Positions 1 to 11,233 of a stretch of DNA of 64,000 nucleotides are shown here, piece after piece; position 1 is the first letter of the stretch, and the number at the start of each line of letters is the position of its first letter. The stretch covers positions 1-64,000 of the forward strand of contig NZ_JARANV010000009.1 of the NCBI RefSeq assembly GCF_029889845.1, given 5' to 3'. The translations under genes and the position numbers were made by a program. The notes under the pieces are model-generated. The model was not told the origin of the DNA. It worked only from the letters and a program-made list of their open reading frames with translations, and ran no database searches. The stretch comes from Halomonas sp. 25-S5 (lineage in GTDB: Bacteria; Pseudomonadota; Gammaproteobacteria; Pseudomonadales; Halomonadaceae).

Positions 1-31
1 CGGGCTGAAACTGGATCGGGTTGCGTGCCAT
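1..31 (-). mobile_element. 5' end of a probable IS1595-family transposase gene (partial)
   Basis: Read on the minus strand, an ATG at 31 preceded by a strong GAGGAGGTGA ribosome site starts M-A-R-N-P-I-Q-F-Q-P and then runs off the window. An N terminus of the NPIQFQ type is what I remember from IS1595-family transposases. Only ten codons are visible, so family assignment rests on memory of that motif; any other short conserved N terminus could fit. I could not recognise the element's terminal inverted repeat in the 30-60 bases upstream. Confidence 0.4.
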
Positions 32-119
32 GACGTCACCTCCTCTACTGGATATAACCTCAGTATAGGACAAGCTGGCGGAATGGTGGCTGATCAACAT
101 GAGTAATCAGGTTGCTTTT

Positions 120-212
120 TGTGGACTCGTGTCCGATCATTTGATTGATCGATGATCAAATTGATCAAATTAGCCTGACACACAACAACACGAGTCCCGA
201 GAGGAGCCCATC
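120..212 (+). promoter_or_regulatory. Promoter/operator region of the polyol operon with ATTTGAT repeats
   Basis: An AT-rich island in otherwise GC-rich DNA holds ATTTGAT at 139-145 and two copies of its complement ATCAAAT at 155-161 and 164-170, so there is one inverted pair and one direct pair spaced 9 bp. Such clustered half-sites just upstream of the first gene look like binding sites of a polyol-responsive regulator. No regulator gene is present next to the operon. A GAGGAG ribosome site at 201-206 precedes the ATG at 213. I cannot assign -35 and -10 boxes with confidence. Confidence 0.5.
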
Positions 213-1529
<1,317 letters not shown>

Positions 1530-1547
1530 CGCAGCTCAGCTGCTCCT

Positions 1548-1565
1548 GGCCGGGTCGCCCCGGCC
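1548..1565 (+). other. Intergenic hairpin between binding protein and first permease
   Basis: GGCCGGG (1548-1554) and CCCGGCC (1559-1565) form a 7-bp GC stem with a 4-base loop, 18 bases after the smoE stop codon and without a clear T-run. In ABC import operons such a hairpin often protects or partly terminates the message so that binding protein outnumbers permease. That role is inferred. Confidence 0.5.
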
Positions 1566-1601
1566 GGGTCCCTTTCCCTACCTGGTTTCGCGGGTAATCT
1601 C

Positions 1602-2492
1602 ATGAACAAGACACGCGCTTCCGGCCGCACCGTCGGGGGTCTTAGGACCCTGTCGCTGCAGGCGCCGGCCGTCACCCTGCTACTGATATGGATGCTGGTG
1701 CCGCTGGGCATGACCCTGTAGTTCTCCTTCCAGCGCTATAACCTGCTGATGCCCGGCATGACCGGCTTCGCCGGACTGGAAAATTACCGATACCTGTTCA
1801 CCGATCCCGCCCTCTGGTCGGCCATGGGCACGACCCTGCTGCTGGTCGGCTGGGTGCTGGCGATCACCGTGGTGGGTGGCACCCTGCTGGCGGTGCTGTT
1901 CCAGCAGGAGTTCGCCGGGCGCGGCATCGCCCGGGTGCTGGCCATCTCGCCGTTCTTCGTCATGCCCACGGTCAGCGCCCTGGTGTGGAAGAACATGATG
2001 ATGCACCCCTCCAACGGGGTGCTCTCCTGGGTCGCCGAGTCCTTCGGCCTGCCGGCTGTCGACTGGTTCTCCTCGCTGCCGCTGACCTCGATCATCATCA
2101 TCGTGGCCTGGCAGTGGCTGCCCTTCGCCCTGTTGATCCTGCTCACCGCCATGCAGTCGCTAGACGAGGACCAGGTGGAAGCGGCGCGCATGGATGGGGC
2201 CGGCCCGGTGGCGATCTTCTTCTTCATCACCCTGCCGCACCTCAAGCGCGCGATCAGCGTGGTGATCATGATCGAGATGATCTTCCTGCTGACCATCTTC
2301 GCCGAGATCTTCGTGACCACCTCGGGCGGTCCGGGGCTTGCCACTACCAACCTGGCCTACCTGATCTACATCCGTGCCCTGCTCGACTTCGACGTCGGCA
2401 TGGCCTCCGCAGGCGGGGTGATCGCGATCATCCTGGCCAATATCGTCGCCATCTTCCTGGTCCGCATGGTGGCCAAGAACCTGGAAGATTAG
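1602..2492 (+). pseudogene. smoF: Polyol ABC transporter permease (SmoF/MtlF-like) with in-frame amber codon
   Basis: From the ATG at 1602 the reading frame encodes an expected 296-residue MetI-type permease, but codon 40 (1719-1721) is TAG, inside an otherwise intact MTL-stop-FSFQRYNLL segment where the family normally has Tyr. One base change from TAC or TAT explains it. The frame is open again to 2492 and keeps the EAA loop (EAARMDGAG) and later transmembrane helices. Restart at the ATG at 1749 would give 247 residues lacking TM1 (about residues 19-45), and I see no good ribosome site before it. Options are a nonsense mutation, amber suppression or a base-call error. Neighbours smoE, smoG and smoK are intact. 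Confidence 0.75.
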
Positions 2493-2509
2493 GGCAACGG
2501 GAGCCGCTC

Positions 2510-3400
2510 ATGACTACTTCAAGAACCAAGCAACCCGGGTCGGAGACTGCCGCGATCCCGCTGGCGGCCCGGCCCTCCCTGCTGGCCTCGCCCGGCATCA
2601 GGAAGCTCGGCCTGGCCGTGCTCGGCTGGACGATCGCTTGCGTGATCTTCTTCCCGATCTTCTGGATGGTGCTGACCGGCTTCAAGACCGAAGCGGCGGC
2701 CATCGCCGATCCCAGCCTGATCTTCTCGCCGACCCTGGAGAGCTACCAGGCGGTCCAAGACCGCTCGGGCTATGCCCGCTACGCGCTCAACAGCGTCGCG
2801 GTGGCCTTCGGCTCGACGCTGCTGGCGCTGGTGATCGCCATCCCCTCCGCCTACTCGATGGCCTTCCTGCCCACCAAGCGCACCAAGGGCACGCTGCTGT
2901 GGATGCTCTCCACCAAGATGCTGCCGTCGGTCGGGGTGCTGGTGCCGATCTACCTGATCTTCCGCGACGTGGGTCTGCTCGATACCCGCACCGGCCTGAT
3001 CATCGTCTACACCCTGATGAATCTGCCGATCGTGGTGTGGATGCTCTACACCTTCTTCAAGGACATGCCCAAGGACATCCTCGAGGCGGGGCGCATGGAT
3101 GGCGCCAGCACGCTGCAGGAAGTGCTCTTCCTGCTGATGCCGCTGACCCTGCCGGGCATCGCCTCCACCGGCCTGTTGTCGGTGATCCTGAGCTGGAACG
3201 AGGCGTTCTGGAGCCTCAACCTCACTTCATCGAACGCAGCGCCACTGACCGCCTATATCGCCTCCTTCTCCAGTCCCGAGGGGCTGTTCTGGGCCAAGCT
3301 CTCCGCGGCCTCGACCATGGCCATCGCCCCCATCCTCGTTCTCGGTTGGATGACCCAGAAGCAGATGGTACGCGGCCTGACCTTTGGCGCCGTCAAGTAA
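2510..3400 (+). CDS. smoG: Polyol ABC transporter permease (SmoG/MtlG-like)
   Basis: A 296-residue inner-membrane permease of the MalG type. I start it at the ATG at 2510, which follows a GGGAGCC ribosome site. Six hydrophobic segments are visible, beginning with LGLAVLGWTIACVIFFPIFW around residues 33-52, and the cytoplasmic EAA loop EAGRMDGASTLQEV sits in the C-terminal half for coupling to the ATPase. It pairs with the preceding permease (amber-interrupted smoF) as the heterodimeric channel. The spacing to smoF is 17 bases and to the ATPase 12 bases, so all are co-transcribed. Confidence 0.9.
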   Translation: MTTSRTKQPGSETAAIPLAARPSLLASPGIRKLGLAVLGWTIACVIFFPIFWMVLTGFKTEAAAIADPSLIFSPTLESYQAVQDRSGYARYALNSVAVAFGSTLLALVIAIPSAYSMAFLPTKRTKGTLLWMLSTKMLPSVGVLVPIYLIFRDVGLLDTRTGLIIVYTLMNLPIVVWMLYTFFKDMPKDILEAGRMDGASTLQEVLFLLMPLTLPGIASTGLLSVILSWNEAFWSLNLTSSNAAPLTAYIASFSSPEGLFWAKLSAASTMAIAPILVLGWMTQKQMVRGLTFGAVK

Positions 3401-3412
3401 AGGAATTTCCCC

Positions 3413-4554
<1,142 letters not shown>

Positions 4555-4558
<4 letters not shown>

Positions 4559-5256
4559 CGGATGTGCTCATGGACACCCTGATCTTCGATTGCGATGGCG
4601 TGCTGGTGGACAGCGAGACCATTGCCGAGGCGACGCTGGTGGAACTGCTCGGCGACTGGTTGCCCGACCTCGATGCCGACACGGTACTGCGTCAGGCGTT
4701 GGGCATGACCACGGGCAACATCCTGCGCCACCTGGAGGGGCTGAGCGTGCATCGCCTGCCGCCGGCGGCCACTGCCCTGGTGGATGACACCATCGAGGCG
4801 CGACTGGTTCGCGAGCTCCAGGCCATGCCGGGGGTGGCCGAGGCGATCGCCACCATCGACCTGCCCAAGGCGGTGGTCTCCAACAGCCGCCGGCAGCGGG
4901 TGCTGGCCTCCCTGGCGACCACCGGGCTGGATCGGTTGCTTGAGGCGTCGCCGGTGTTCACGGCGGACCAGGTGGCCCGTCCCAAGCCCGCCCCCGATCT
5001 CTACCACCTGGCGGCAGGTGAGCTGGCACGCCTCCCCGGGGACTGCCTGGTGGTAGAGGATAGCGTCTCGGGTGTCACCGCGGCCCATGCTGCCGGCATG
5101 ACGGTGATCGGCTTCACCGGGGCCAGCCATGTGCAGCCGGGCCAGGCCGAACGCCTCCAGGAGGCCGGCGCCTGGCAGGTACTGACACACATGAGTGGCC
5201 TCGCCGAGCTGATTCAGCTGTGGCGAGGTACCTGCCGGAAGTCGGTTCGCTCCTGA
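4555..5256 (+). CDS. HAD-superfamily phosphatase of the beta-phosphoglucomutase-like subfamily
   Basis: A 233-residue HAD hydrolase if translation starts at the GTG overlapping the smoK stop; an ATG at 4570 five codons later gives MDTLIFDCDGVLVDSE and is an equally good start. Motif I is DCDGVLVDSE with the nucleophile and acid Asp, motif II is VVSNSRR, motif III the Lys of RPKPAPD and motif IV EDSVSG. The cap domain inserted after motif I is of the helical C1 type. Polyol operons of Rhodobacter carry a similar HAD gene. Likely it removes phosphate from a sugar- or polyol-phosphate side product; the substrate is unknown. Confidence 0.82.
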
Positions 5257-5314
5257 CCCCTGACTCCCTTCTTCCATTGACCCGCTCACCCACAACAGCA
5301 AAAAGGATGACAAC

Positions 5315-6106
5315 ATGAAGCTTCAAGACAAGATTGCCGTTATCACCGGCGGTGCCCGAGGCATCGGCCTGGCCATCGCCCAGCGCTATCTGGCCGAAGG
5401 CGCCAATGTCGTGGTCGCCGATATCGATCAGGGCGCCATCGACGAGGCCCTAGACTCCCTCACCGACCAGGCTGGTGGCGACGTTGCGCGGGTGATGGGC
5501 GTGCGTCTGGACGTCTGTGACCGGGCCTCGGTCGACGCCATGATCGAGCAGATCAAGGAACGCTTCGGCGGCATCGACATCCTGGTCAACAACGCCGCCA
5601 TCTTCGACATGGCCCCGGTGCTGGAGGTGACCGAGGCGAGCTACGACAAGCAGTTCGCCGTCAACGTCAAGGGCCTGTTCTTCACTCTCCAGGCCGTCGC
5701 CAAGGCCATGGTCGAGCGTGACCAGGGCGGAAGGATCATCAATATGGCGTCCCAGGCGGGGCGCCGTGGTGAGGCGCTGGTGAGCATGTACTGCGCCAGC
5801 AAGGCGGCGGTGATCAGCCTCACCCAATCCTGTGGCCTGGACCTGGTCCGGCACGGCATCAACGTCAATGGCATCGCCCCCGGAGTGGTGGACACCCCGA
5901 TGTGGGAGGAGGTAGATGCGCTCTTCGCCCGCTACGAGGGCCGCCCCCTCGGCGAGAAGAAGCGCCTGGTGGGCGAGGCGGTACCGGCCGGTCGCATGGG
6001 TCGGCCCGACGACTACGGTGGCGCCGCGGTCTTCCTGGCCAGCGACGACAGCGACTATGTGGTCGCCCAGACCCTCAACGTGGATGGCGGCAACTGGATG
6101 AGCTGA
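5315..6106 (+). CDS. smoS: SDR-family sorbitol (D-glucitol) dehydrogenase, SmoS-like
   Basis: A 263-residue classical short-chain dehydrogenase. The nucleotide-binding TGGARGIG is at 11-18, NNAA at 92-95, and the catalytic Ser146, Tyr159 and Lys163 (YCASK) are in place. Asp36 at the end of beta2 suggests NAD preference. The closest family by sequence feel is sorbitol dehydrogenase SmoS, which oxidises D-sorbitol to D-fructose and also galactitol or L-iditol. An AAAAGGA ribosome site precedes the ATG. Position between transporter and mannitol dehydrogenase genes supports a polyol role. Confidence 0.88.
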   Translation: MKLQDKIAVITGGARGIGLAIAQRYLAEGANVVVADIDQGAIDEALDSLTDQAGGDVARVMGVRLDVCDRASVDAMIEQIKERFGGIDILVNNAAIFDMAPVLEVTEASYDKQFAVNVKGLFFTLQAVAKAMVERDQGGRIINMASQAGRRGEALVSMYCASKAAVISLTQSCGLDLVRHGINVNGIAPGVVDTPMWEEVDALFARYEGRPLGEKKRLVGEAVPAGRMGRPDDYGGAAVFLASDDSDYVVAQTLNVDGGNWMS

Positions 6107-6198
6107 GGACGAATGCCGCCGACCTGCCTTCCCATGGTAGGCGAGAACGATGCGGCGAGTGATCATGATGCTCCGTCATGTGAACCCGAGGAAGTCCC

Positions 6199-6822
6199 AT
6201 GAATCCCGAACTCGATGCCATGGCACAGCGGCTGATCCAGGCTGCCAAGGGCTGCTCGCGCTTCCTGGTGGCCCTGGCCGGCCCGCCGGGGGGTGGCAAG
6301 TCCTACCGCTCGGCGCGGCTGCGCGAGGCCATCAATGCCCGCCTGCCCGGCCAGGCCGCGGTGGTGCCGATGGATGGCTACCACTACGACAACGCCGTGC
6401 TGGAACCCGATGACCTGGTGCCCGTGAAAGGGGCGCCGCACACCTTCGATGTCGACGGACTGCGTGTCGACCTCGAGCGCATTCGCCGCTCCGACCGGCC
6501 TGTCGCGGTGCCTGTGTTCGACCGCCCCTTGGATCTGGCCCGTGCTGGCGGTCGGCTGATCACCCTCGAGCAGCGCATCGTTATCGTCGAGGGCAACTAC
6601 CTGCTGCTCGACCAGGCACCCTGGACCGGGCTGCATGGCCTCTTCGACCTGAGGGTGCTGCTTGACGTGGCCGACGACGTCCTGGAACAGCGACTCTTCG
6701 AGCGCTGGATCGATATGGGCCAGGATCCTGTCAGCGCTCTGGAGAAGGCGCGACAAAAGGACATGCCCAACGCGCGACTGGTCAAGTCGCACTCTATTCC
6801 GCCCGACATAGTGTGGCGCTGA
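6199..6822 (+). CDS. P-loop kinase of the phosphoribulokinase/uridine kinase family (candidate fructokinase)
   Basis: A 207-residue kinase with Walker A GPPGGGKS at 28-35, a substrate-side motif MDGYHYDN near 58, VFDRPLD near 103 and a Walker-B-like IVIVEGNYLL near 120-129. This matches the uridine kinase/PRK-like group that includes FrcK-type proteins from sugar transport operons. In pseudomonad mannitol operons an ROK or PfkB fructokinase sits at this place; none is present here, so this protein is the best candidate to phosphorylate the fructose made by SmoS and the mannitol dehydrogenase. That assignment is inference from context; a nucleoside kinase or pantothenate-kinase-like activity is possible. 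Confidence 0.75.
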   Translation: MNPELDAMAQRLIQAAKGCSRFLVALAGPPGGGKSYRSARLREAINARLPGQAAVVPMDGYHYDNAVLEPDDLVPVKGAPHTFDVDGLRVDLERIRRSDRPVAVPVFDRPLDLARAGGRLITLEQRIVIVEGNYLLLDQAPWTGLHGLFDLRVLLDVADDVLEQRLFERWIDMGQDPVSALEKARQKDMPNARLVKSHSIPPDIVWR

Positions 6823-6874
6823 CCTCCATGCCCCGGGCCCACCAAGCCGAGCCTGGCTCGGCCGGAGACTCCCT

Positions 6875-8359
6875 ATGACCCGACTCAACAACGACAACCT
6901 GGGCAAACTGGCCGCCGAGGTGGCGCTGCCCAACTATGACCGTCGTGACCTCACGCCGGGGATTGTCCACTTCGGTGTCGGCGGCTTCCATCGCGCCCAC
7001 CAGGCCATGTATCTTGATGCGCTGATGAGTCGTGACGAGGCCCTGGACTGGGGCATCGTCGGCGTCGGCGTGATGGCCGGGGATCGCCGCATGCGCGATG
7101 CCCTGGCCGCCCAGGATTACCTCTATACCCTGGTGATCAAGCACCCGGATGGTCGCCGCGAGCCGCGGGTCATCGGCAGCGTGGTGGATTACCTGTTCGC
7201 CCCCGACGACCCCGAGGCGGTGATCGAGAGGATGGCCGACCCGGCGATCCGCATCGTCTCGCTGACCGTCACCGAGGGCGGCTACAACTTCCATCCGGTG
7301 AGTGGCGAGTTCGACCTCGACAACCCCGACATCCGCCACGACCTGGCGCATCCCGCGACACCGAAGACGACCTTCGGGCTGATCGTCGAGGGCCTGGCGC
7401 GGCGCCGCGAGCGTGGCATCGCCCCCTTCACCGTGATGTCCTGCGACAACATCCAGGGCAACGGTGATGTGGCCAGGGAGACCTTCACCGCCTACGCCCG
7501 CGCCCGGGACCCGGCACTGGCCGCCTTGATCGAGACCTCGGTGGCCTTCCCCAACGCCATGGTGGACCGCATCACCCCGGTCACCAGCGAGGCCGACATC
7601 GCCGAGCTGGGCGAACGCTTCGGCGTCGAGGACGCCTGGCCGGTGGTCTGCGAGCCCTTCACCCAATGGGTGCTGGAGGATCGTTTCGTCGCCGGCCGCC
7701 CGCCGCTGGAGCGGGTCGGCGTGCAGCTGGTGGACGACGTGGTGCCCTACGAGCTGATGAAACTGCGCCTGCTCAACGCCAGCCACCAGGCGCTGACCTA
7801 CTTCGGCACCCTGGCCGGCTACCGCTATGCCCACGAGGTGTGCCAGGACCCGCTGTTCGTCGACTTCCTGCTCGGCTACATGCGCCATGAGGGTTCGCCG
7901 ACCCTGGCGCCGGTGCCGGGCATCGACCTCGAAGACTACCGGCTGACCCTGATCGAGCGGTTCGCCAACCCCGAGGTGAAGGACACCCTGGCGCGACTCT
8001 GCGCCGAGAGCTCGGATCGGATTCCCAAGTGGCTGGTGCCGGTGATTCGCCAGCAGATCGAGAGCGGTGGCGAACTCCATCGCTCGGCGGCCGTGGTGGC
8101 GAGCTGGGCGCGCTACGCCGAGGGCGTCGATGAGCAGGGCGAGGCGATCACCGTGGTCGACCGCCTCAAGGACGAGCTGATGGCCATTGCGGCCCGCAAC
8201 CACGACCATCCCACTGCCTTTATCGAGAACCGCGAGCTGTTCGGTGACCTGGCCGAGGACCCACGCTTCCGCCAGGCTTATGTCCAAGCGCTGGAAAGCC
8301 TGCACCGCCAGGGGGCCCGGGCTACTCTTGAAGCGCTGGTCGAACACGGGAGCCTATGA
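6875..8359 (+). CDS. mtlK: Mannitol 2-dehydrogenase (polyol-specific long-chain dehydrogenase)
   Basis: A 494-residue enzyme, the normal size for NAD-dependent mannitol/arabitol dehydrogenases. The N-terminal domain carries GVGGFHRAH near residue 35, and the catalytic Lys296, Asn301 and His304 lie in KLRLLNASHQ, matching Lys295/Asn300/His303 of the Pseudomonas enzyme. It converts D-mannitol to D-fructose and D-arabitol to D-xylulose in the cytoplasm. The gene starts 52 bases after the kinase and its stop overlaps the start of xylulokinase (ATGATG region at 8356), so the two are translated together. Confidence 0.93.
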   Translation: MTRLNNDNLGKLAAEVALPNYDRRDLTPGIVHFGVGGFHRAHQAMYLDALMSRDEALDWGIVGVGVMAGDRRMRDALAAQDYLYTLVIKHPDGRREPRVIGSVVDYLFAPDDPEAVIERMADPAIRIVSLTVTEGGYNFHPVSGEFDLDNPDIRHDLAHPATPKTTFGLIVEGLARRRERGIAPFTVMSCDNIQGNGDVARETFTAYARARDPALAALIETSVAFPNAMVDRITPVTSEADIAELGERFGVEDAWPVVCEPFTQWVLEDRFVAGRPPLERVGVQLVDDVVPYELMKLRLLNASHQALTYFGTLAGYRYAHEVCQDPLFVDFLLGYMRHEGSPTLAPVPGIDLEDYRLTLIERFANPEVKDTLARLCAESSDRIPKWLVPVIRQQIESGGELHRSAAVVASWARYAEGVDEQGEAITVVDRLKDELMAIAARNHDHPTAFIENRELFGDLAEDPRFRQAYVQALESLHRQGARATLEALVEHGSL

Positions 8360-9840
8360 TGTACATCGGAGTGGACTGCGGGACCCAGAGCACCAAGGTG
8401 GTACTGGTTGATGTCGACCGTGCACGGGTCCTTGGCGAGGCGAGCCGGCCGCATCGCCTGGACGAGGGGGCGGGCGGACGCCGCGAGCAGGACCCCGGCG
8501 AGTGGATCGCCGCGCTGCGCGGCGCCCTTGGAGAGGTGCTGGCGATGACCGGCATCGACCCCCGGGCGATCCGTGCCCTGGGCGTCTCTGGCCAGCAGCA
8601 CGGCCTGGTGGCCCTGGACGCGCAGGGCGAGCCGGTGCATCCGGCCAAGCTGTGGTGCGACACCGAGACGGCGGCCTGGAACGCCGCGCTGATCCAGCGC
8701 CTCGGTGGCGAAGCGGGCTGCCTCGACAAGCTTGGCCTGGTGCTGCAGACCGGCTATACCGCCTCCAAGATCGCCTGGCTGCGCGAGGTGCATCCCGAGG
8801 CCTACCGGCGCGTCGCCAGCCTGCTGCTGCCCCACGACTATCTCAATTTCTGGCTCACCGGCGAGCGGGTCACCGAGGCCGGCGACGCCTCGGGGACCGG
8901 GTACTTCGACACCCGTACCCGGCGCTGGCGCCACGACGTCCTCGCCGAGATTGCCCCGGAGCTCGACCCCGAGCGGGTGCTGCCCCGGTTGATCCACGCC
9001 CATGAACCGGCCGGCACGCTGCGCCCCGAAGTGGCCCGCGAGCTGGGCCTGGCAGACCATGTGTTGGTTTCCAGTGGGGGAGGCGACAATATGCTCGGCG
9101 CCATCGGCACCGGCAACATCCGCCCGGGCCTGGTGACCCTGAGTCTGGGCACCTCCGGTACCCTGTGCGCCTTCTCCCCCGAGCCGGTGGTGCCCGACAA
9201 CGCCATGGTCGCCAACTTCTGCGCCAGCCACGGTGGCTGGCTACCGCTGGTCTGCACCATGAACGTGACCTCGGCGACCACGCGGATCCGCGAGCTGTTG
9301 GGTCTCGACCTGGTGACCTTCGGCGAGCGGGTGGCCGCTGCGCCCATCGGCGCCGAGGGCGCCACCCTGCTGCCCTTCTTCAATGGCGAGCGGGTGCCCA
9401 TGCTGCCCGAGGCCACCGCCAGCCTTGACGGCCTGACCAGCGTCAACACCACCCAGGCCAACCTGTGCCGGGCGGTGGTGGAGGGCGCCACCCTGGGCCT
9501 GCGTTATGGCCTGGATCAGTTCGGTCGCCTGGCCGAAGGACTGCGCGAGATCCGGCTGATTGGCGGTGGCTCGCGCAGCCCTGTGTGGCGTCAGATGGTG
9601 GCCGACGTCACCGGCAGCCGGGTGATCTGCCCCGAGATCGCCGACGCCGCGGCATTGGGCGCCGCCCTGCAGGCGGCCTGGTGCCATCAGGGCGGCGAGC
9701 TGGCCGATCTCTGCGCGCGCCTGGTGCACCTCGATGAAAGTTCGCGAGCCGAGCCCGATCCGGCGAATGTCGATGCCTATCGAGAGGTCTATGCCCGCTA
9801 TCGCCGTCGGCTGGCCGAGCGCCATGCCGTTCTGACCTGA
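8356..9840 (+). CDS. xylB: Xylulokinase
   Basis: A 494-residue FGGY-family kinase that makes D-xylulose 5-phosphate from D-xylulose and ATP. The N-terminal phosphate-binding motif DCGTQSTKVVLVD is at about 6-18, SGQQHGLVALD lies near 76-86, and the C-terminal domain has the adenosine-site pattern LIGGGSRSPVWRQMVADV. Its ATG overlaps the mtlK stop. With MtlK it completes the arabitol route into the pentose phosphate pathway, as mtlY does in Pseudomonas. Confidence 0.93.
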   Translation: MMYIGVDCGTQSTKVVLVDVDRARVLGEASRPHRLDEGAGGRREQDPGEWIAALRGALGEVLAMTGIDPRAIRALGVSGQQHGLVALDAQGEPVHPAKLWCDTETAAWNAALIQRLGGEAGCLDKLGLVLQTGYTASKIAWLREVHPEAYRRVASLLLPHDYLNFWLTGERVTEAGDASGTGYFDTRTRRWRHDVLAEIAPELDPERVLPRLIHAHEPAGTLRPEVARELGLADHVLVSSGGGDNMLGAIGTGNIRPGLVTLSLGTSGTLCAFSPEPVVPDNAMVANFCASHGGWLPLVCTMNVTSATTRIRELLGLDLVTFGERVAAAPIGAEGATLLPFFNGERVPMLPEATASLDGLTSVNTTQANLCRAVVEGATLGLRYGLDQFGRLAEGLREIRLIGGGSRSPVWRQMVADVTGSRVICPEIADAAALGAALQAAWCHQGGELADLCARLVHLDESSRAEPDPANVDAYREVYARYRRRLAERHAVLT

Positions 9841-9868
9841 TGACCGTCTCACTTCTCTGGAGCCTTCC

Positions 9869-10819
9869 ATGACGACACGACTCGATGCCCTGAAACGCCG
9901 CTCCCTGGTGGTCGCCGACACCGGTGACCTGGACGCCATCCAGCGCTACCGGCCCCACGATGCCACCACCAATCCCTCGCTGATCCTCAAGGCCTTCGAC
10001 CTGCCCGGTTACCAGGCGCTGATCGAGGAAGAGCTGGCCGCGGTCAAGGCCGAGACCCGCGACCGTCAGGTCCAGGCCGAGCATGCCGTGGACCGTCTCG
10101 CCGTGGCCATGGGCAGCGAGATCGCCAAGGCCGTGCCCGGCCGTGTCTCCACCGAAGTGGCGGCCCGCCTCTCCTTTGATACCCAGGCCAGCATCCGCAA
10201 GGCACACGAGTTGATCGAATCCTACGAGCAACGCGGCGTGGGCCGCGATCGCGTACTGATCAAGCTCGCCTCCACCTGGGAGGGCATCCGTGCCGCCGAG
10301 GTGCTGGAGAGGGAGGGTATCCAGTGCAACCTGACCCTGCTGTTCAGCGATGCCCAGGCCCAGGCCTGCTTCGATGCCGGGGTCTTCCTGGTCTCGCCCT
10401 TCGTCGGCCGGGTCACCGACTGGTACAAGCAGGCCACCGGCCGTGACTATGCGCCGGACGAGGACCCCGGGGTGCGCTTCGTGCGCGGTGTCTGCGCGCG
10501 GGTCGGACGTGGCGGGTACGCCACCGTAGTGATGGGGGCGAGCTTCCGCACCCTCGGCCAGGTGCTGGCGCTGGCCGGCTGCCCGCGGTTGACTATCTCG
10601 CCGGCGCTGCTTGAGGAGCTCTCGGCCGAGGAGGGCGAGGTCGCCCGGGGCGTGGAGATCCCCGCCGTCGGCGAGCGTCCCGCGCCGCTTGACGAGCCCA
10701 CGTTCCGCTGGGGCCACAACCAGGACGCCATGGCCAACGACAAGCTGGCCGAGGGCATCCGCCGCTTCGACGAGGACCAGCGCACCCTGGAGGCGCGTCT
10801 CGCCGAACGGCTAGGCTGA
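9869..10819 (+). CDS. tal: Transaldolase
   Basis: A 316-residue class I transaldolase of the TalB type. The N terminus has the conserved DATTNPSLI at 31-39, the Schiff-base lysine is Lys132 in LIKLASTWEG, and NLTLLFS and VSPFVGR follow. It exchanges a dihydroxyacetone unit between fructose 6-phosphate and erythrose 4-phosphate, connecting xylulose 5-phosphate from XylB with glycolysis. A CTGGAG ribosome site is 7-8 bases before the ATG. A perfect hairpin overlaps its stop codon and probably ends the polyol operon. Confidence 0.93.
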   Translation: MTTRLDALKRRSLVVADTGDLDAIQRYRPHDATTNPSLILKAFDLPGYQALIEEELAAVKAETRDRQVQAEHAVDRLAVAMGSEIAKAVPGRVSTEVAARLSFDTQASIRKAHELIESYEQRGVGRDRVLIKLASTWEGIRAAEVLEREGIQCNLTLLFSDAQAQACFDAGVFLVSPFVGRVTDWYKQATGRDYAPDEDPGVRFVRGVCARVGRGGYATVVMGASFRTLGQVLALAGCPRLTISPALLEELSAEEGEVARGVEIPAVGERPAPLDEPTFRWGHNQDAMANDKLAEGIRRFDEDQRTLEARLAERLG

Positions 10820-10838
10820 GCGCGGCCCGCGCTCAGCC
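10814..10838 (+). terminator. Terminator-like hairpin at the end of the polyol operon
   Basis: An 11-bp perfect stem, GGCTGAGCGCG (10814-10824) with CGCGCTCAGCC (10828-10838) and a GCC loop, spans the transaldolase stop codon. It lacks a T-run, so it may act as an mRNA 3' end stabiliser or a factor-dependent stop rather than a full intrinsic terminator. Confidence 0.6.
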
Positions 10839-10885
10839 ACCGGCGGACCCGGCGCCTGGCGTCGGGGCCACCGTCGCAGGAAGGC

Positions 10886-11197
10886 TCACAAGGCCTCGAG
10901 TTTCCAGGCGTCGTAGGCGGGTTCCTCATAGGGATGGGCCGTCTTCAGGGCTGCCACCGCCTCAGCGATCAGGGCGTCCTCGCAGACCAGCTCCACCTTC
11001 AGCTCTTCCACCCGCTCCAGGTCGCCGACCCGCCCGATGTGCGGGTCGGCGCCTTCCAGTGGCCGGAACTGTCCGGTGCCCCGGGTCTGGAAGCAGCAGG
11101 CCTCGTAGTCGCCGATGCGTCCCGCCCCGGTGGCGAAGACGGCCTCCTTGACGGACTCGGCGTCGGCCACGGGCACGAAAAACGCCAGCTTGTACAT
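10886..11197 (-). CDS. Small NIF3/YqfO-type CutA-like protein
   Basis: A 103-residue protein starting MYKLAFFVPVADAESVKEAV and ending near HPYEEPAYDAWKLEAL. The HPYEEPAYD motif and the CutA/PII-like alpha-beta pattern match the domain inserted in YqfO/NIF3 proteins, which also exists as a stand-alone protein in proteobacteria. The function is unknown; metal or small-molecule sensing has been suggested for related folds. I choose the ATG at 11197 because GAGGAG lies 6 bases upstream; the frame extends further but without a better start. It is convergent with the transaldolase gene. Confidence 0.8.
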   Translation of the reverse strand: MYKLAFFVPVADAESVKEAVFATGAGRIGDYEACCFQTRGTGQFRPLEGADPHIGRVGDLERVEELKVELVCEDALIAEAVAALKTAHPYEEPAYDAWKLEAL

Positions 11198-11233
11198 GGT
11201 CCCAGCTCCTCTCTGCTGTGGGTGTACCCTCCT

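Noticed and set aside
139..170. FNR box before the polyol operon
   Set aside because: TTGAT and ATCAA occur but not with the required 4-base spacing (5 or 9 bases instead).
1749..2492. SmoF as an intact 247-residue gene starting at 1749
   Set aside because: This version lacks TM1 and a ribosome site, while the upstream frame encodes the expected N terminus apart from one TAG.
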